DNA from: Desulfobulbaceae bacterium
GTDB lineage: Bacteria > Desulfobacterota > Desulfobulbia > Desulfobulbales > SURF-16
Assembly: GCA_020444175.1 (NCBI GenBank)
Contig: JAHLLM010000002.1
Coordinates: forward strand, 124,001 to 188,000
Reading direction: 5' to 3'
DNA length: 64,000 nucleotides
This document shows, piece after piece, positions 8,512 through 17,149 of the stretch. The translations under genes were made by a program, and so were the position numbers. Under the pieces are notes generated by a model. The model made no database searches and was not told where the DNA came from. It worked only from the letters and a program-made list of their open reading frames with translations. Within the stretch, counting starts at the first letter, position 1. Each line of letters begins with the position of its first letter.

Positions 8512-8551
8512 TTGACATTTAGGGGATGAAAATTTATAAACCATATGGTTT
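8512..8551 (+). promoter_or_regulatory. Sigma70-type promoter of aprBA with palindrome at start point
   Basis: TTGACA (8512-8517), 17-base spacer and TATAAA (8535-8540) give a near-consensus promoter. The perfect palindrome AAACCATATGGTTT (8538-8551) overlaps the end of the -10 box and the predicted start near 8547, which is a good place for a repressor operator. The rest of the 353-base gap is A/T-rich; a 9-bp inverted repeat TCCTGTGAA (8414-8422) / TTCACAGGA (8494-8502) lies upstream. Confidence 0.7.
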
Positions 8552-8552
8552 G

Positions 8553-8577
8553 AAAATGAGTGATCCCTCATTTTTTT
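8553..8577 (+). promoter_or_regulatory. Possible attenuator hairpin in aprB leader
   Basis: AAAATGAG (8553-8560) pairs with CTCATTTT (8567-8574) around a 6-base loop and runs into a T-tract ending at 8577. It looks like a weak intrinsic terminator inside the roughly 160-base leader of aprB. The stem is mostly A-T, so a real effect is uncertain. Confidence 0.4.
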
Positions 8578-8707
8578 GTTAAACCACTTTCTTTTTGCTA
8601 CACAGTGGTATTTGTGTGAAATAAAAAAGATTTTAGGAACAAAACAGAAACCCCGATTTCGCAAAAAGTGGAATCAAACAATTAAATCCAATTGAGGAGG
8701 TAATTTA

Positions 8708-9124
8708 ATGCCAAGCTATGTAGATCCTGAAAAATGTGACGGCTGCAAGGGTGGCGACAAAACTGCCTGTATGTACATCTGCCCAAACGACCTGATGGTC
8801 TTGAACAAAGAGGAGATGAAGGCTTACAATCAGGAGCCTGATGCATGCTGGGAGTGCTACTCGTGTGTTAAAATCTGTCCCCAGGGCGCTATTGCGGTTC
8901 GTGGTTATGATGACTTCGTGCCAATGGGTGGTCAGGTTCATCCGATGAGGAGCTCCGATTCCATTATGTGGACAGTTAAATTCCGCAATGGTAACTTGAA
9001 ACGCTTTAAGTTTCCTATCCGGACTACTGCTGAAGGTGCGGCTAATGCCTATGTAGGTGACAAGGGTGCAAATCTGGATGATGAGTGTCTGCTTCTTGAG
9101 TCTGATCTTCCGACCCCTAAATAA
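8708..9124 (+). CDS. aprB: Adenylylsulfate (APS) reductase beta subunit
   Basis: A 138-residue ferredoxin-like subunit of cytoplasmic dissimilatory APS reductase, which reduces APS to sulfite and AMP. Two [4Fe-4S] sites are visible: Cys 10, 13, 21 and 25 (CDGCKGGDKTACMYIC) and Cys 47, 50, 53 and 57 (CWECYSCVKIC). The long insertion between the second and third Cys of the first site is typical of AprB. The C-terminal tail after residue 100 is the arm that wraps around AprA in known structures. A good Shine-Dalgarno (GAGGAGG) precedes the ATG. aprA follows after 60 bases. No sat gene is adjacent. Confidence 0.97.
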   Translation: MPSYVDPEKCDGCKGGDKTACMYICPNDLMVLNKEEMKAYNQEPDACWECYSCVKICPQGAIAVRGYDDFVPMGGQVHPMRSSDSIMWTVKFRNGNLKRFKFPIRTTAEGAANAYVGDKGANLDDECLLLESDLPTPK

Positions 9125-9184
9125 GCTGCGGATTCTATCCAGTTTAACCAATTAATAACTTAGCAAATAATAAGGAGTTATAAT

Positions 9185-11203
9185 ATGGCATTACCGAATA
9201 AACCACTTGGCGAGCTGCCTGCCGTAGTTGATCCGGAAATCAAGGAACATGAGTGTGATGTTCTTATCGTGGGCGGTGGTATGGCTGCCTGTGGTACTGC
9301 TTTCGAGATTAAAAAATGGGCACCGGATGATCTGAAAATCATCCTCTGTGATAAAGCTTCCATGGAACGCTCTGGTGCTGTTGCTCAGGGTCTTTCCGCT
9401 ATTAATACCTACATCGGCGAAAACCCCATTGAGAATTACGTAAAAATGGTACGTAATGACCTTATGGGTGTTGTTCGTGAAGATCTTATCTATGATCTTG
9501 GTCGTCACGTTGATGAGTCAGTAAAGCTTTTCGAGGAATGGGGACTCCCAATCTGGAAGAAAGATGCTGACGGCGAGAACCTTGACGGTTCAAAACCTGC
9601 AGCGACTCTGCGTGAAGGCGGACAGCCTGTGCGTACCGGTAAATGGCAGATCATGATCAACGGTGAGTCTTATAAGTGCATCGTTGCCGAGCCTGCTAAA
9701 ACAGCACTTGGCGAAGAAAACTGCATGGAGCGTGTTTTTATCGTTAAAATGCTGCTTGATAAAAACAAACCAAATCAGATTGCCGGCGCTGTTGGTTTCT
9801 CTACTCGTGAGAACTGCGTACACGTCTTCAAATGTAAAACCGCTATGGTTGCCTGCGGTGGTGCAGTAAATATTTTCCGCCCACGTTCAACCGGTGAAGG
9901 TAAAGGCCGCGCGTGGTACCCAGTATGGAACGCAGGTTCAACCTACACAATGTGTGCTCAGGTTGGTGCTACTCTGACCATGATGGAAAACCGCTTCACG
10001 CCTGCCCGTTTTAAAGACGGATACGGCCCTGTTGGAGCCTGGTTCCTTCTGTTTAAAGCTAAAGTGCAGAACGGTCTTGGTGAGTTCTATGCAAACAGCG
10101 ACGCAGTAAAAGATGAGCTTGAAAAATTCATGCCTTACGGAGCATCAGCAGTTACTCCTACCTGTCTGCGTAACCATCTCATGCTGAATGAGCTCAAAGC
10201 TGGCCGTGGTCCTATTTTCATGGCTACCGACGTTGCTCTGAACGCATTCCTTGATGCAAGACGTGAAGCCGGAATGGATGAGAAAGCAGTTAAGAAATTC
10301 TGGAAACATCTTGAGTCTGAAGCTTGGGAAGATTTCCTTGACATGTCAGTTGGACAGGCCGGTCTCTGGGCTGGTGCTAACATCGAGCCTGAGAAAGTTG
10401 GTTCCGAGATTATGCCGACCGAACCCTACATGCTTGGTTCACACTCCGGTTGCTGCGGTATCTGGACCTCTGGACCGGAGGAAGCTTGGGTCCCGGATGT
10501 AGCTAATGAATCACGTGCCCATAAGTACAAATGGGGCTACAACAGAATGACTACTGTTGACGGTCTCTTCACCGCTGGTGATGGTGTTGGTGCTTCCGGA
10601 CATAAATTCTCCTCAGGTTCCCATGCAGAGGGTCGTATCGTTGCCAAGCAGATGGTTAAATTCTGCCGTGACAACGCTGACTTCACTCCTGAACTGGCTC
10701 AGACCGCTCAGGAACTGGCTGATGAGATCTACGCACCGGTTAAACTGTATCATGAGCATGTTGGCAAAACAACTGCTGCAGACGTTAACCCCAACTACTG
10801 CAAGCCTGCTGGTATCATGATGCGTCTCATGAAAGCTACCGATGAGTATGGTGGTGGTGTTGCTACCTACTACATGACTTCCGGTAAACTTCTGGGAATC
10901 TGCCTTGATCTTCTCCGCATGCTCCGTGAAGATGCAGAGAAAATGGCTGCCGGCGACCTGCATGAGCTTATGCGTTGCTGGGAGAACTACCACCGCATCT
11001 GGTGTGTTGAGTCCCATATCCGCCACATCGAGTTCCGTCAGGAAAGCCGTTACCCAGGTTTCTACTACAGGTCAGACTTCCCGACTTGTGATGACGAAAA
11101 CTGGAAGGTATTCGTTAACTCCACCTTCGATCCTGCCACCAAAGAGTGGAAGTGTGAGAAAGTTGAGTGCATCAACATCGTTGAGACTGATCCCTGGATC
11201 TAA
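9185..11203 (+). CDS. aprA: Adenylylsulfate (APS) reductase alpha subunit
   Basis: A 672-residue FAD subunit of APS reductase, of normal length. The dinucleotide-binding motif VLIVGGGMAACG is at residues 26-37 and a conserved GSHSGCCGIW segment is near 420. It belongs to the fumarate reductase/succinate dehydrogenase flavoprotein superfamily. FAD accepts electrons from AprB and reduces APS; the physiological donor is thought to be QmoABC, encoded next. The Shine-Dalgarno is AAGGAG. A hairpin with a short T-run follows the stop codon. Confidence 0.97.
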   Translation: MALPNKPLGELPAVVDPEIKEHECDVLIVGGGMAACGTAFEIKKWAPDDLKIILCDKASMERSGAVAQGLSAINTYIGENPIENYVKMVRNDLMGVVREDLIYDLGRHVDESVKLFEEWGLPIWKKDADGENLDGSKPAATLREGGQPVRTGKWQIMINGESYKCIVAEPAKTALGEENCMERVFIVKMLLDKNKPNQIAGAVGFSTRENCVHVFKCKTAMVACGGAVNIFRPRSTGEGKGRAWYPVWNAGSTYTMCAQVGATLTMMENRFTPARFKDGYGPVGAWFLLFKAKVQNGLGEFYANSDAVKDELEKFMPYGASAVTPTCLRNHLMLNELKAGRGPIFMATDVALNAFLDARREAGMDEKAVKKFWKHLESEAWEDFLDMSVGQAGLWAGANIEPEKVGSEIMPTEPYMLGSHSGCCGIWTSGPEEAWVPDVANESRAHKYKWGYNRMTTVDGLFTAGDGVGASGHKFSSGSHAEGRIVAKQMVKFCRDNADFTPELAQTAQELADEIYAPVKLYHEHVGKTTAADVNPNYCKPAGIMMRLMKATDEYGGGVATYYMTSGKLLGICLDLLRMLREDAEKMAAGDLHELMRCWENYHRIWCVESHIRHIEFRQESRYPGFYYRSDFPTCDDENWKVFVNSTFDPATKEWKCEKVECINIVETDPWI

Positions 11204-11238
11204 TTTGCATTAGCAAAAAAGAGTCTTAACGTTATGAG

Positions 11239-11273
11239 ATCTCCAGGTGCCTGTTGAGGTGCCTGGAGATTTT
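11239..11273 (+). terminator. Hairpin after aprA
   Basis: ATCTCCAGG (11239-11247) pairs with CCTGGAGAT (11262-11270), followed by only three T residues. It may stop or stabilise aprBA mRNA so that apr transcripts outnumber qmo transcripts; the short T-run makes full termination uncertain. Confidence 0.6.
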
Positions 11274-11370
11274 AGTATGTGGCTTGGAAAATAAAGAAAA
11301 AATCACTATATCTTCTTGTTAAGTTGATTTGCCAAAAAGTTTCTGGTAAATGAAAAAACCATCAAACTGA

Positions 11371-11429
11371 TTTTAAGTTGTAAGTTTTCTGTTTTAAATT
11401 ATTTAAAATGTAAAACTTAACACTTAAAA
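11371..11429. repeat. A/T-rich long hairpin before qmoA
   Basis: Arms 11371-11388 and 11412-11429 match at 16 of 18 positions as inverted repeats, and inner arms TTTTAAA (11392-11398) and TTTAAAA (11402-11408) continue the stem to a 3-base loop. The hairpin covers 59 bases and ends about 40 bases before the qmoA ATG. Confidence 0.65.
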
Positions 11430-11467
11430 ACATTAACTAACATAACCCCTACAAATGGAGGAGTGGC

Positions 11468-12721
11468 ATGACAGAACAGAGTGCATCTGCAGGAGCTGTG
11501 CTGGTCGTTGGTGGTGGCATCAGCGGTTTAACGGCTGCCCTGGAAGCCGCAGAGGTTGGGAATGATGTCTTTCTGGTTGAAAAAAATCCCTACATGGGAG
11601 GCCGTGTAGCTCAGCTCAATCAGTATTTCCCTAAATTATGTCCCCCGTCTTGCGGTCTGGAGATTAACTTTAAGAGAGTCAAGGCTAACCGGAAGATTCG
11701 CGTTTATACTTTGACTGAAGTGAAAAGTGTTTCAGGTTCTGCCGGAAGCTACGAGGTAACCTGTGAAACATCACCCCGCTACGTAAACAACAACTGTACA
11801 GGCTGTGGAGCCTGTGCCGAAGTTTGCGCGGATGAGAGAGATGATGATTTTAACTTTGGAATGAGCAAAACAAAAGCTGTATATCGCCCCCATGAGATGT
11901 CATTTCCCATGAAATATGTGCTTGATAAAGCTGCCTGCAGTGCAGACACACTGGAGAAAGTCAAGGCTGCCTGTAAATATGAAGCCATTGATACAGACAT
12001 GAAGAGTGAGTCTTTTACTCTGCAGGTTGGTTCCATTGTCTGGGCAACCGGTTGGAACCCGTATGATCCAACCAACATGGACAACCTGAAATACAACGAA
12101 AGTGATGCCATTATTACCAATATGCAGATGGAACGTCTTGCGGCTCCCAACGGACCCACTGGTGGTCAGATTTTACGACCCGGCGACAATAAAGAGCCTG
12201 AAAGCTTTGGTTTTGTCCAATGCGCAGGAAGCCGTGATGAAAACCATCTTGAGTACTGCTCGTATATCTGCTGTATGGCAACCATGAAGCAGATTACCTA
12301 TATTCGTGAGCGATATCCTGAAGTTCCTATTTATGTTTTTTACATTGATCTTCGTACACCTGGTAAATATGAGAAATTCCGTGAAAAACTGATGTCTGAT
12401 GAGAATACTCATTTTATCAAAGGTAAAGTTGCCGACATTATTCCGGAAGATGACGGGGTAACCATGGTAGCAGAGAATGCGGTTACCGGTGATAAAGTTC
12501 ATCAGAAGGTTGATCTTTGTGTCTTGGCTACCGGAATGGAACCAGCCATTAAATCCCAGGCTGCAGGTCTTGGAATTGATGTGGACAGCAATGGTTTTGT
12601 TGTCAGTGATCCAGCAAAGGGAATGATTTCTGCCGGATGTGCCAAAAAAGCTGCTGATGTTGTGACCAGCGCTCAAAGCGCAACCGCTGCAGCATTAAAA
12701 GCAATTCAAGCAGCTAAGTAG
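11468..12721 (+). CDS. qmoA: Quinone-interacting membrane-bound oxidoreductase subunit A
   Basis: A 417-residue soluble flavoprotein related to HdrA of heterodisulfide reductase. GGGISGLTAALEA begins at residue 15 (FAD-binding), MGGRVAQLNQ is in the 40s, and a single [4Fe-4S]-type motif CTGCGACAEVC lies near residues 110-120. Within the Qmo complex it carries electrons between QmoC in the membrane and, through QmoB, APS reductase. It is shorter than HdrA, as expected for QmoA. The Shine-Dalgarno GGAGGAG precedes the ATG, and qmoB starts 11 bases after its stop. Confidence 0.95.
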   Translation: MTEQSASAGAVLVVGGGISGLTAALEAAEVGNDVFLVEKNPYMGGRVAQLNQYFPKLCPPSCGLEINFKRVKANRKIRVYTLTEVKSVSGSAGSYEVTCETSPRYVNNNCTGCGACAEVCADERDDDFNFGMSKTKAVYRPHEMSFPMKYVLDKAACSADTLEKVKAACKYEAIDTDMKSESFTLQVGSIVWATGWNPYDPTNMDNLKYNESDAIITNMQMERLAAPNGPTGGQILRPGDNKEPESFGFVQCAGSRDENHLEYCSYICCMATMKQITYIRERYPEVPIYVFYIDLRTPGKYEKFREKLMSDENTHFIKGKVADIIPEDDGVTMVAENAVTGDKVHQKVDLCVLATGMEPAIKSQAAGLGIDVDSNGFVVSDPAKGMISAGCAKKAADVVTSAQSATAAALKAIQAAK

Positions 12722-12732
12722 GAGGAAGATCA

Positions 12733-14997
12733 ATGGATAAAAAATACGGTGCATATATCTGCACAGGTTGTGGTATCGGAGAAGCGCTTGATGTTGAAAC
12801 GCTTACAAGTGCGGCGAGCGAGCAGGGTATGGAAGCAAAGACCCATGAAGCACTTTGTGGTGCAGCCGGTCGCCAGATGATTGAAGATGATATTAACAAC
12901 GACGGTGTCAATACCATCGTTGTCTGCGCCTGCTCCCGCAGGGTAATGCAGGATGAATTAAATTTTGGTGATGACAAGATCACCATCCGCGGCAATATCC
13001 GTGAGCAGGCTGCCTGGTGTAAGGAGCAGCCTTCTGATGATAAGGACCAGGAGACTATTGACGATTTTTCCAATGAAATGGCCCAGGACTATGTTCGTAT
13101 GGCTTGTGTGCAGGCCAAGAAAACCGAGCTGCCTGATCCGTTCCAGCTTGAAACCCTGACCCGCAAGATCCTTGTAATGGGTGGCGGTGTTGCAGGTCTT
13201 ACCGCAGCAAAAGAAGCAGCTGCCACAGGTTACGAAGTGACCATCGTCGAAAAAACAGACGTACTTGGTGGAAAAGCTCTAGGCTGGACCAAACAGTTTC
13301 CGACAAAAGCTCCCTATGCTGACCTTGAAGAGCCCACAATAGGTGCATTGGTTGCTGATGTTGAAGGTGATTCCAATATTACTGTCAAGACAGCTACTGA
13401 AGTTGCTCGTATCGGTGGGGCACCCGGCGATTTTAACGTGACCTTTAAAGCTGCCGGAACCAGCGGCGAGTGGGATGCTCCTTATAAAGTTACAGTTGAT
13501 GAGCAGGATAAGATCGACAAGGGACAAATGGAAGATCCCAATGCCGGTTACAAAAAATACACCGAAGTTAACCCGGATGGTGAAAAATTCGGTGCCGTCA
13601 TTCTGGCCACCGGTTGGACACCTGCCGATGTCAGTGAGTTCGAGCACCTGAACTATGCCAATAGCGATAAAATCGTTACCAACGCAGAGTTTGAAAAAAT
13701 GGTTAAAGACGGACAGCTCGGCGGCATTAATTCAGTTGCTTTTATTCAGAGCCCCGGCGGTGAAGAGCATGACATGGATTTTCCCTATGCCAACTCTGTT
13801 ACCAGTATGGTTGCCCTGAAGCAGGCTAAGTATGTTCGTGAAAACAACCCTGATGCCAAGGCATACATCCTTTACCAGCACATGAGAACACCCGGCAACA
13901 TGGAGATGTTCTATAAGGGTATTCAGGCTGATGACGGTATTTTTCTGACCAAAGCCACTGTTACAGGCGTGGAGCCGACCGGCAACGGCTGTACTGTAGC
14001 AGCTAAAGATACCTTGCTTGGTGAAGATCTCAACCTTGATGTTGATCTCGTTGTTCTCGCTGCCGGTATGGTGCCCACCACCAAAGATAAAGCAGTCATC
14101 AACCTTGCCTATCGTCAGGGTCCTGCCTTCCTTGATCTGGATCTCTTTGACGGGTATTCTGATTCACATTTTATCTGTTTTCCGTATGAGACCCGGAGAA
14201 CAGGTGTTTACACCTGTGGTGGTGTCCGCAAGGCCATGCCCATGGATGAAACCATTGACGATGCCACCGGTGCCGCACTGAAAGCCATCCAGGCCATGGA
14301 GTGTGCAGACCGCGGTGTTGCCGTTCATCCCCGTTCAGGTGATCAGACATATCCTGAGTTCTTTTTTCAACGTTGTACGCAGTGTAAACGTTGTACTGAG
14401 GAATGTCCTTTCGGCGCCCTTGATGATGACGAGAAAGGTACTCCGCTGCCCAATCCGACCCGTTGCCGCCGTTGTGGTACCTGTATGGGTGCCTGCCCCG
14501 AGCGTATCATCGGCTTCAAGGATTACAACATTGACATGATCGGTTCCATGATCAAGGCGATCGAGGTTCCTGATGATGATGAAGATAAACTTCGTATTCT
14601 CGCCTTGGTTTGTGAGAACGATGCCATGCCGGCTCTTGATATGGCGGCCATGCGTAAGCATCCATTGAACAGTCTTGTTCGTTTCATCCCGGTTCGTTGT
14701 CTTGGTTCGGTTAATATGGCCTGGATCAAGGACGCCCTGTCATCCGGTATGGACGGAGCCATCCTGCTTGGCTGCAAGTATGGTGATGATTACCAGTGCC
14801 ATTTTGTCAAAGGCAGCGAGATCGCCAACAAGCGTATGGATAATATCGGTGAGACTCTCAGTACACTTGGTCTTGAACCGGAACGCTGCGCAGTTCGCCA
14901 GATTGCCATCACGGATTATGACAAGGTACCTGAGATCCTGAATGAGTTTGTTGAAGAGATTGTTGAGCTTGGACCAAACCCATTCAAGGGCTTCTAG
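12733..14997 (+). CDS. qmoB: Quinone-interacting membrane-bound oxidoreductase subunit B
   Basis: A 754-residue HdrA-like flavoprotein. The N-terminal segment has YICTGCGIG (residues 8-16); the FAD motif GGGVAGLTAAKEA begins near residue 153; two [4Fe-4S] ferredoxin motifs, CTQCKRCTEECP and CRRCGTCMGACP, lie near 548 and 580. From about residue 615 to the end it resembles the MvhD/FrhD delta subunit, which holds a [2Fe-2S] centre in methanogen hydrogenase complexes. This is the normal QmoB architecture. A strong terminator-like hairpin follows it, before qmoC. Confidence 0.95.
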   Translation: MDKKYGAYICTGCGIGEALDVETLTSAASEQGMEAKTHEALCGAAGRQMIEDDINNDGVNTIVVCACSRRVMQDELNFGDDKITIRGNIREQAAWCKEQPSDDKDQETIDDFSNEMAQDYVRMACVQAKKTELPDPFQLETLTRKILVMGGGVAGLTAAKEAAATGYEVTIVEKTDVLGGKALGWTKQFPTKAPYADLEEPTIGALVADVEGDSNITVKTATEVARIGGAPGDFNVTFKAAGTSGEWDAPYKVTVDEQDKIDKGQMEDPNAGYKKYTEVNPDGEKFGAVILATGWTPADVSEFEHLNYANSDKIVTNAEFEKMVKDGQLGGINSVAFIQSPGGEEHDMDFPYANSVTSMVALKQAKYVRENNPDAKAYILYQHMRTPGNMEMFYKGIQADDGIFLTKATVTGVEPTGNGCTVAAKDTLLGEDLNLDVDLVVLAAGMVPTTKDKAVINLAYRQGPAFLDLDLFDGYSDSHFICFPYETRRTGVYTCGGVRKAMPMDETIDDATGAALKAIQAMECADRGVAVHPRSGDQTYPEFFFQRCTQCKRCTEECPFGALDDDEKGTPLPNPTRCRRCGTCMGACPERIIGFKDYNIDMIGSMIKAIEVPDDDEDKLRILALVCENDAMPALDMAAMRKHPLNSLVRFIPVRCLGSVNMAWIKDALSSGMDGAILLGCKYGDDYQCHFVKGSEIANKRMDNIGETLSTLGLEPERCAVRQIAITDYDKVPEILNEFVEEIVELGPNPFKGF

Positions 14998-15011
14998 TTT
15001 TGTGTTTTATT

Positions 15012-15051
15012 ACCATCAGGCAGGCTTGAGGTCTGCCTGATGGTTTTTTTT
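15012..15051 (+). terminator. Strong intrinsic terminator between qmoB and qmoC
   Basis: ACCATCAGGCAG (15012-15023) pairs perfectly with CTGCCTGATGGT (15033-15044), followed by a run of T (15044-15051). This is a textbook terminator lying inside what is usually one operon. The remaining 90 bases before qmoC show no clear promoter to me. Confidence 0.85.
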
Positions 15052-15141
15052 ATATAAATCTGTTGGCCGGTTAAATGGCCATATCATTTTTGGCGTTGGT
15101 TGTCCCTTTTTTCAGGGCAGCCTTGAGGAGGAGAGAAGAAA

Positions 15142-16338
15142 ATGAAGGTGAATCCTGATTTAGACTTCATCAAGTATATGAAAAGTGCCGGAGGCGACAC
15201 TTTGAAAAAGTGTTATCAATGTGCCACCTGCTCCGTGGTTTGTCCGTTGTCTTCTGACGGGAAACCCTTTCCGCGTAAGGAAATGATCTGGGCACAGTGG
15301 GGACTCAAGGATAAGCTTATTGCTGATCCCGATGTCATGCTTTGTCATCAGTGTGGCGACTGTACCGCATATTGTCCACGTGGTGCGAAGCCGGGTGACG
15401 TCCTTGGTGCAATTCGCGCCTATGCTTATACACATTATGGTTTTCCCGCGGGACTGGCCAAGCTTGTGAGCAATTCGAAAAATTTACCTATAACCATTGG
15501 TCTTCCTGCCCTGATTGTTCTTATTATGTGGTTTATCTCAGGCGGAATGCATGTGCCTTCAGCTGAGGCTTTGGATCAGTATGGCTTTGGGCATTTCTTC
15601 GGGCATTGGGATTGGCATTGGCTGGCAAAAAATGTTGCCTTTATTGACATCATAATGGTTCCGGCAGCAGCCCTGGCTGTTTATTCGGCCTATCGCGGCG
15701 TTTCCACAATGTGGAAGGCCATGATGAAGCAGTACAACGTAAGTTCGGACTATCGTCCTTCGGTTGTCCAGTTTATTCAGCAGTTTCTTGTACCTTCCGT
15801 GAAGGAGATTCTTGCTCATACACGTTTCAAAGAATGCGGCACCAATGCGGACAGAACAACTGGCCATTTGCCTCTCCTGCTTTCTTTTGTTGCGCTGCTT
15901 TTTGTAACTGCTTACAGTGCTTTTGTGCAGGACGTTCTGGGTATATTTTATCCTGAGCTGCATGGCCCCATGAGCATGATGAACCCGGTAAAGATTCTGG
16001 CCAACGTTGCGGCCATTGCCTTGATACTGGGTGTTGGAATACTCTGGTCAAATCGTTCCGCTTCGGAATCTGAGGCCGGGGTTACCGGTACGTACTACGA
16101 TTGGTTTCTTATCTATGAAATCATGGCTGTCGGCGTCACCGGACTTGCGGCAGAGCTTGGTCGTCTTGTAGGCGTTCCCGTACTGGCTTATTTCTTCTAC
16201 TATCTGCATCTTGTTTCTGTTTTGATGCTCTTTCTCTATATGCCATACACCAAGTTTGCGCATATGGTATACAGGACATTTGCCATGGCATTTGAGAAAT
16301 ATAGAGAAAGTGATTTTGTCACAAAGAGTGCCGAGTAG
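15142..16338 (+). CDS. qmoC: Quinone-interacting membrane-bound oxidoreductase subunit C
   Basis: A 398-residue fusion of an HdrC-like iron-sulfur domain and an HdrE-like membrane domain. Residues 24-34 (CYQCATCSVVC) and 68-78 (CHQCGDCTAYC) hold two [4Fe-4S] clusters. From about residue 115 on there are several hydrophobic segments with His residues suited to bind heme b. It takes electrons from menaquinol and anchors QmoAB to the inner membrane. The Shine-Dalgarno is GAGGAGGAG. It is separated from qmoB by a terminator-like hairpin, which is odd for subunits of one complex. Confidence 0.95.
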   Translation: MKVNPDLDFIKYMKSAGGDTLKKCYQCATCSVVCPLSSDGKPFPRKEMIWAQWGLKDKLIADPDVMLCHQCGDCTAYCPRGAKPGDVLGAIRAYAYTHYGFPAGLAKLVSNSKNLPITIGLPALIVLIMWFISGGMHVPSAEALDQYGFGHFFGHWDWHWLAKNVAFIDIIMVPAAALAVYSAYRGVSTMWKAMMKQYNVSSDYRPSVVQFIQQFLVPSVKEILAHTRFKECGTNADRTTGHLPLLLSFVALLFVTAYSAFVQDVLGIFYPELHGPMSMMNPVKILANVAAIALILGVGILWSNRSASESEAGVTGTYYDWFLIYEIMAVGVTGLAAELGRLVGVPVLAYFFYYLHLVSVLMLFLYMPYTKFAHMVYRTFAMAFEKYRESDFVTKSAE

Positions 16339-16371
16339 TAGTTCACATTTGTTGTACTGATTTACATTAAA

Positions 16372-16503
16372 GAAACACCGTAATCGAGCTTGTTGAGAAT
16401 GGCATTTTTGCTTCCCTTTCGAAACTCGAAACACTGAAGCAAAAAAAATATCTCAACAGGAAAAAAAGGTTGATTTTTGCCTTTGAAGCGATTACGGTGT
16501 TTC
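16372..16503. repeat. 132-bp inverted-repeat element before the tRNA cluster
   Basis: Perfect 15-bp inverted repeats GAAACACCGTAATCG (16372-16386) and CGATTACGGTGTTTC (16489-16503) bound the unit. Inner inverted pairs (TTGTTGAGA with TCTCAACAG; ATTTTTGCTTC with GAAGCAAAAAA) suggest a folded RNA or single-strand form. It ends 11 bases before the first tRNA gene, so the tRNA promoter must lie in it or overlap it. A weak candidate is TTGATT (16470-16475), 17-base spacer, TACGGT (16493-16498). Confidence 0.7.
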
Positions 16504-16514
16504 GGTTTCAGGTT

Positions 16515-16590
16515 GCTGGCGTAGCTCAATTGGTAGAGCAGCTGATTTGTAATCAGCAGGTTGCGGGTTCGAGTCCCATCGCCAGCTCCA
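16515..16590 (+). tRNA. tRNA-Thr (anticodon TGT)
   Basis: A 76-base cloverleaf: acceptor GCTGGCG pairs with CGCCAGC, anticodon stem GCTGA/TCAGC has loop TTTGTAA, and the T-loop GGTTCGAGTCC is present. CCA is encoded. First of four tRNA genes before tuf, the same order as thrU-tyrU-glyT-thrT-tufB in Escherichia coli. Confidence 0.97.
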
Positions 16591-16682
16591 AGTAGAAAAA
16601 AATATAAAATAGCATTTTTGATGCACAGTAGTATTTTTTCTAGTTTTTTGAAGTTATTGCTTTTTAGAAGTTGTTACATTGA

Positions 16683-16767
16683 GGAGGGGTTCCCGAGTGG
16701 TCAAAGGGAACAGACTGTAAATCTGTCGGCGACGCCTTCGGAGGTTCAAATCCTCCCCCCTCCACCA
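16683..16767 (+). tRNA. tRNA-Tyr (anticodon GTA)
   Basis: An 85-base class II tRNA with a long variable arm. Acceptor GGAGGGG pairs with CCCCTCC, the anticodon loop is CTGTAAA, and CCA is encoded. Confidence 0.97.
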
Positions 16768-16844
16768 ATTACTCTCTCTTGAATTTTAAGAGGGCTTCAC
16801 CTGAAGTGCAAAGGGCTGCAGGCTCAATATCCGGCATAAATTGC

Positions 16845-16920
16845 GCGGGAGTAGCTCAATTGGTAGAGCATCAGCCTTCCAAGCTGAGGGTCGCGGGTTC
16901 GAGACCCGTCTCCCGCTCCA
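16845..16920 (+). tRNA. tRNA-Gly (anticodon TCC)
   Basis: A 76-base tRNA. Acceptor GCGGGAG pairs with CTCCCGC, the anticodon loop is CTTCCAA, and CCA is encoded. Confidence 0.97.
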
Positions 16921-17001
16921 TTTTAGATTCGGAAGACTTGCCTCCCTTCACGTAACGTTGAAGCAGAAATGCAATAGGCTTTAAAAGCAGCTTGATTCGT
17001 C

Positions 17002-17077
17002 GCTCACTTAGCTCAGCAGGTAGAGCACCTCCTTGGTAAGGAGGAGGTCACCGGTTCAAGTCCGGTAGTGAGCTCCA
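17002..17077 (+). tRNA. tRNA-Thr (anticodon GGT)
   Basis: A 76-base tRNA. Acceptor GCTCACT pairs with AGTGAGC, the anticodon loop is TTGGTAA, and CCA is encoded. It ends 72 bases before tuf and is probably cut from a tRNA-tuf precursor. Confidence 0.97.
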
Positions 17078-17149
17078 TTTGAGAAAAAGAAAGTAAGTTC
17101 AGGCCTGTCAGGCAGGCAATAATATAAAATCAGTCTGAGGAGCTTAAAC

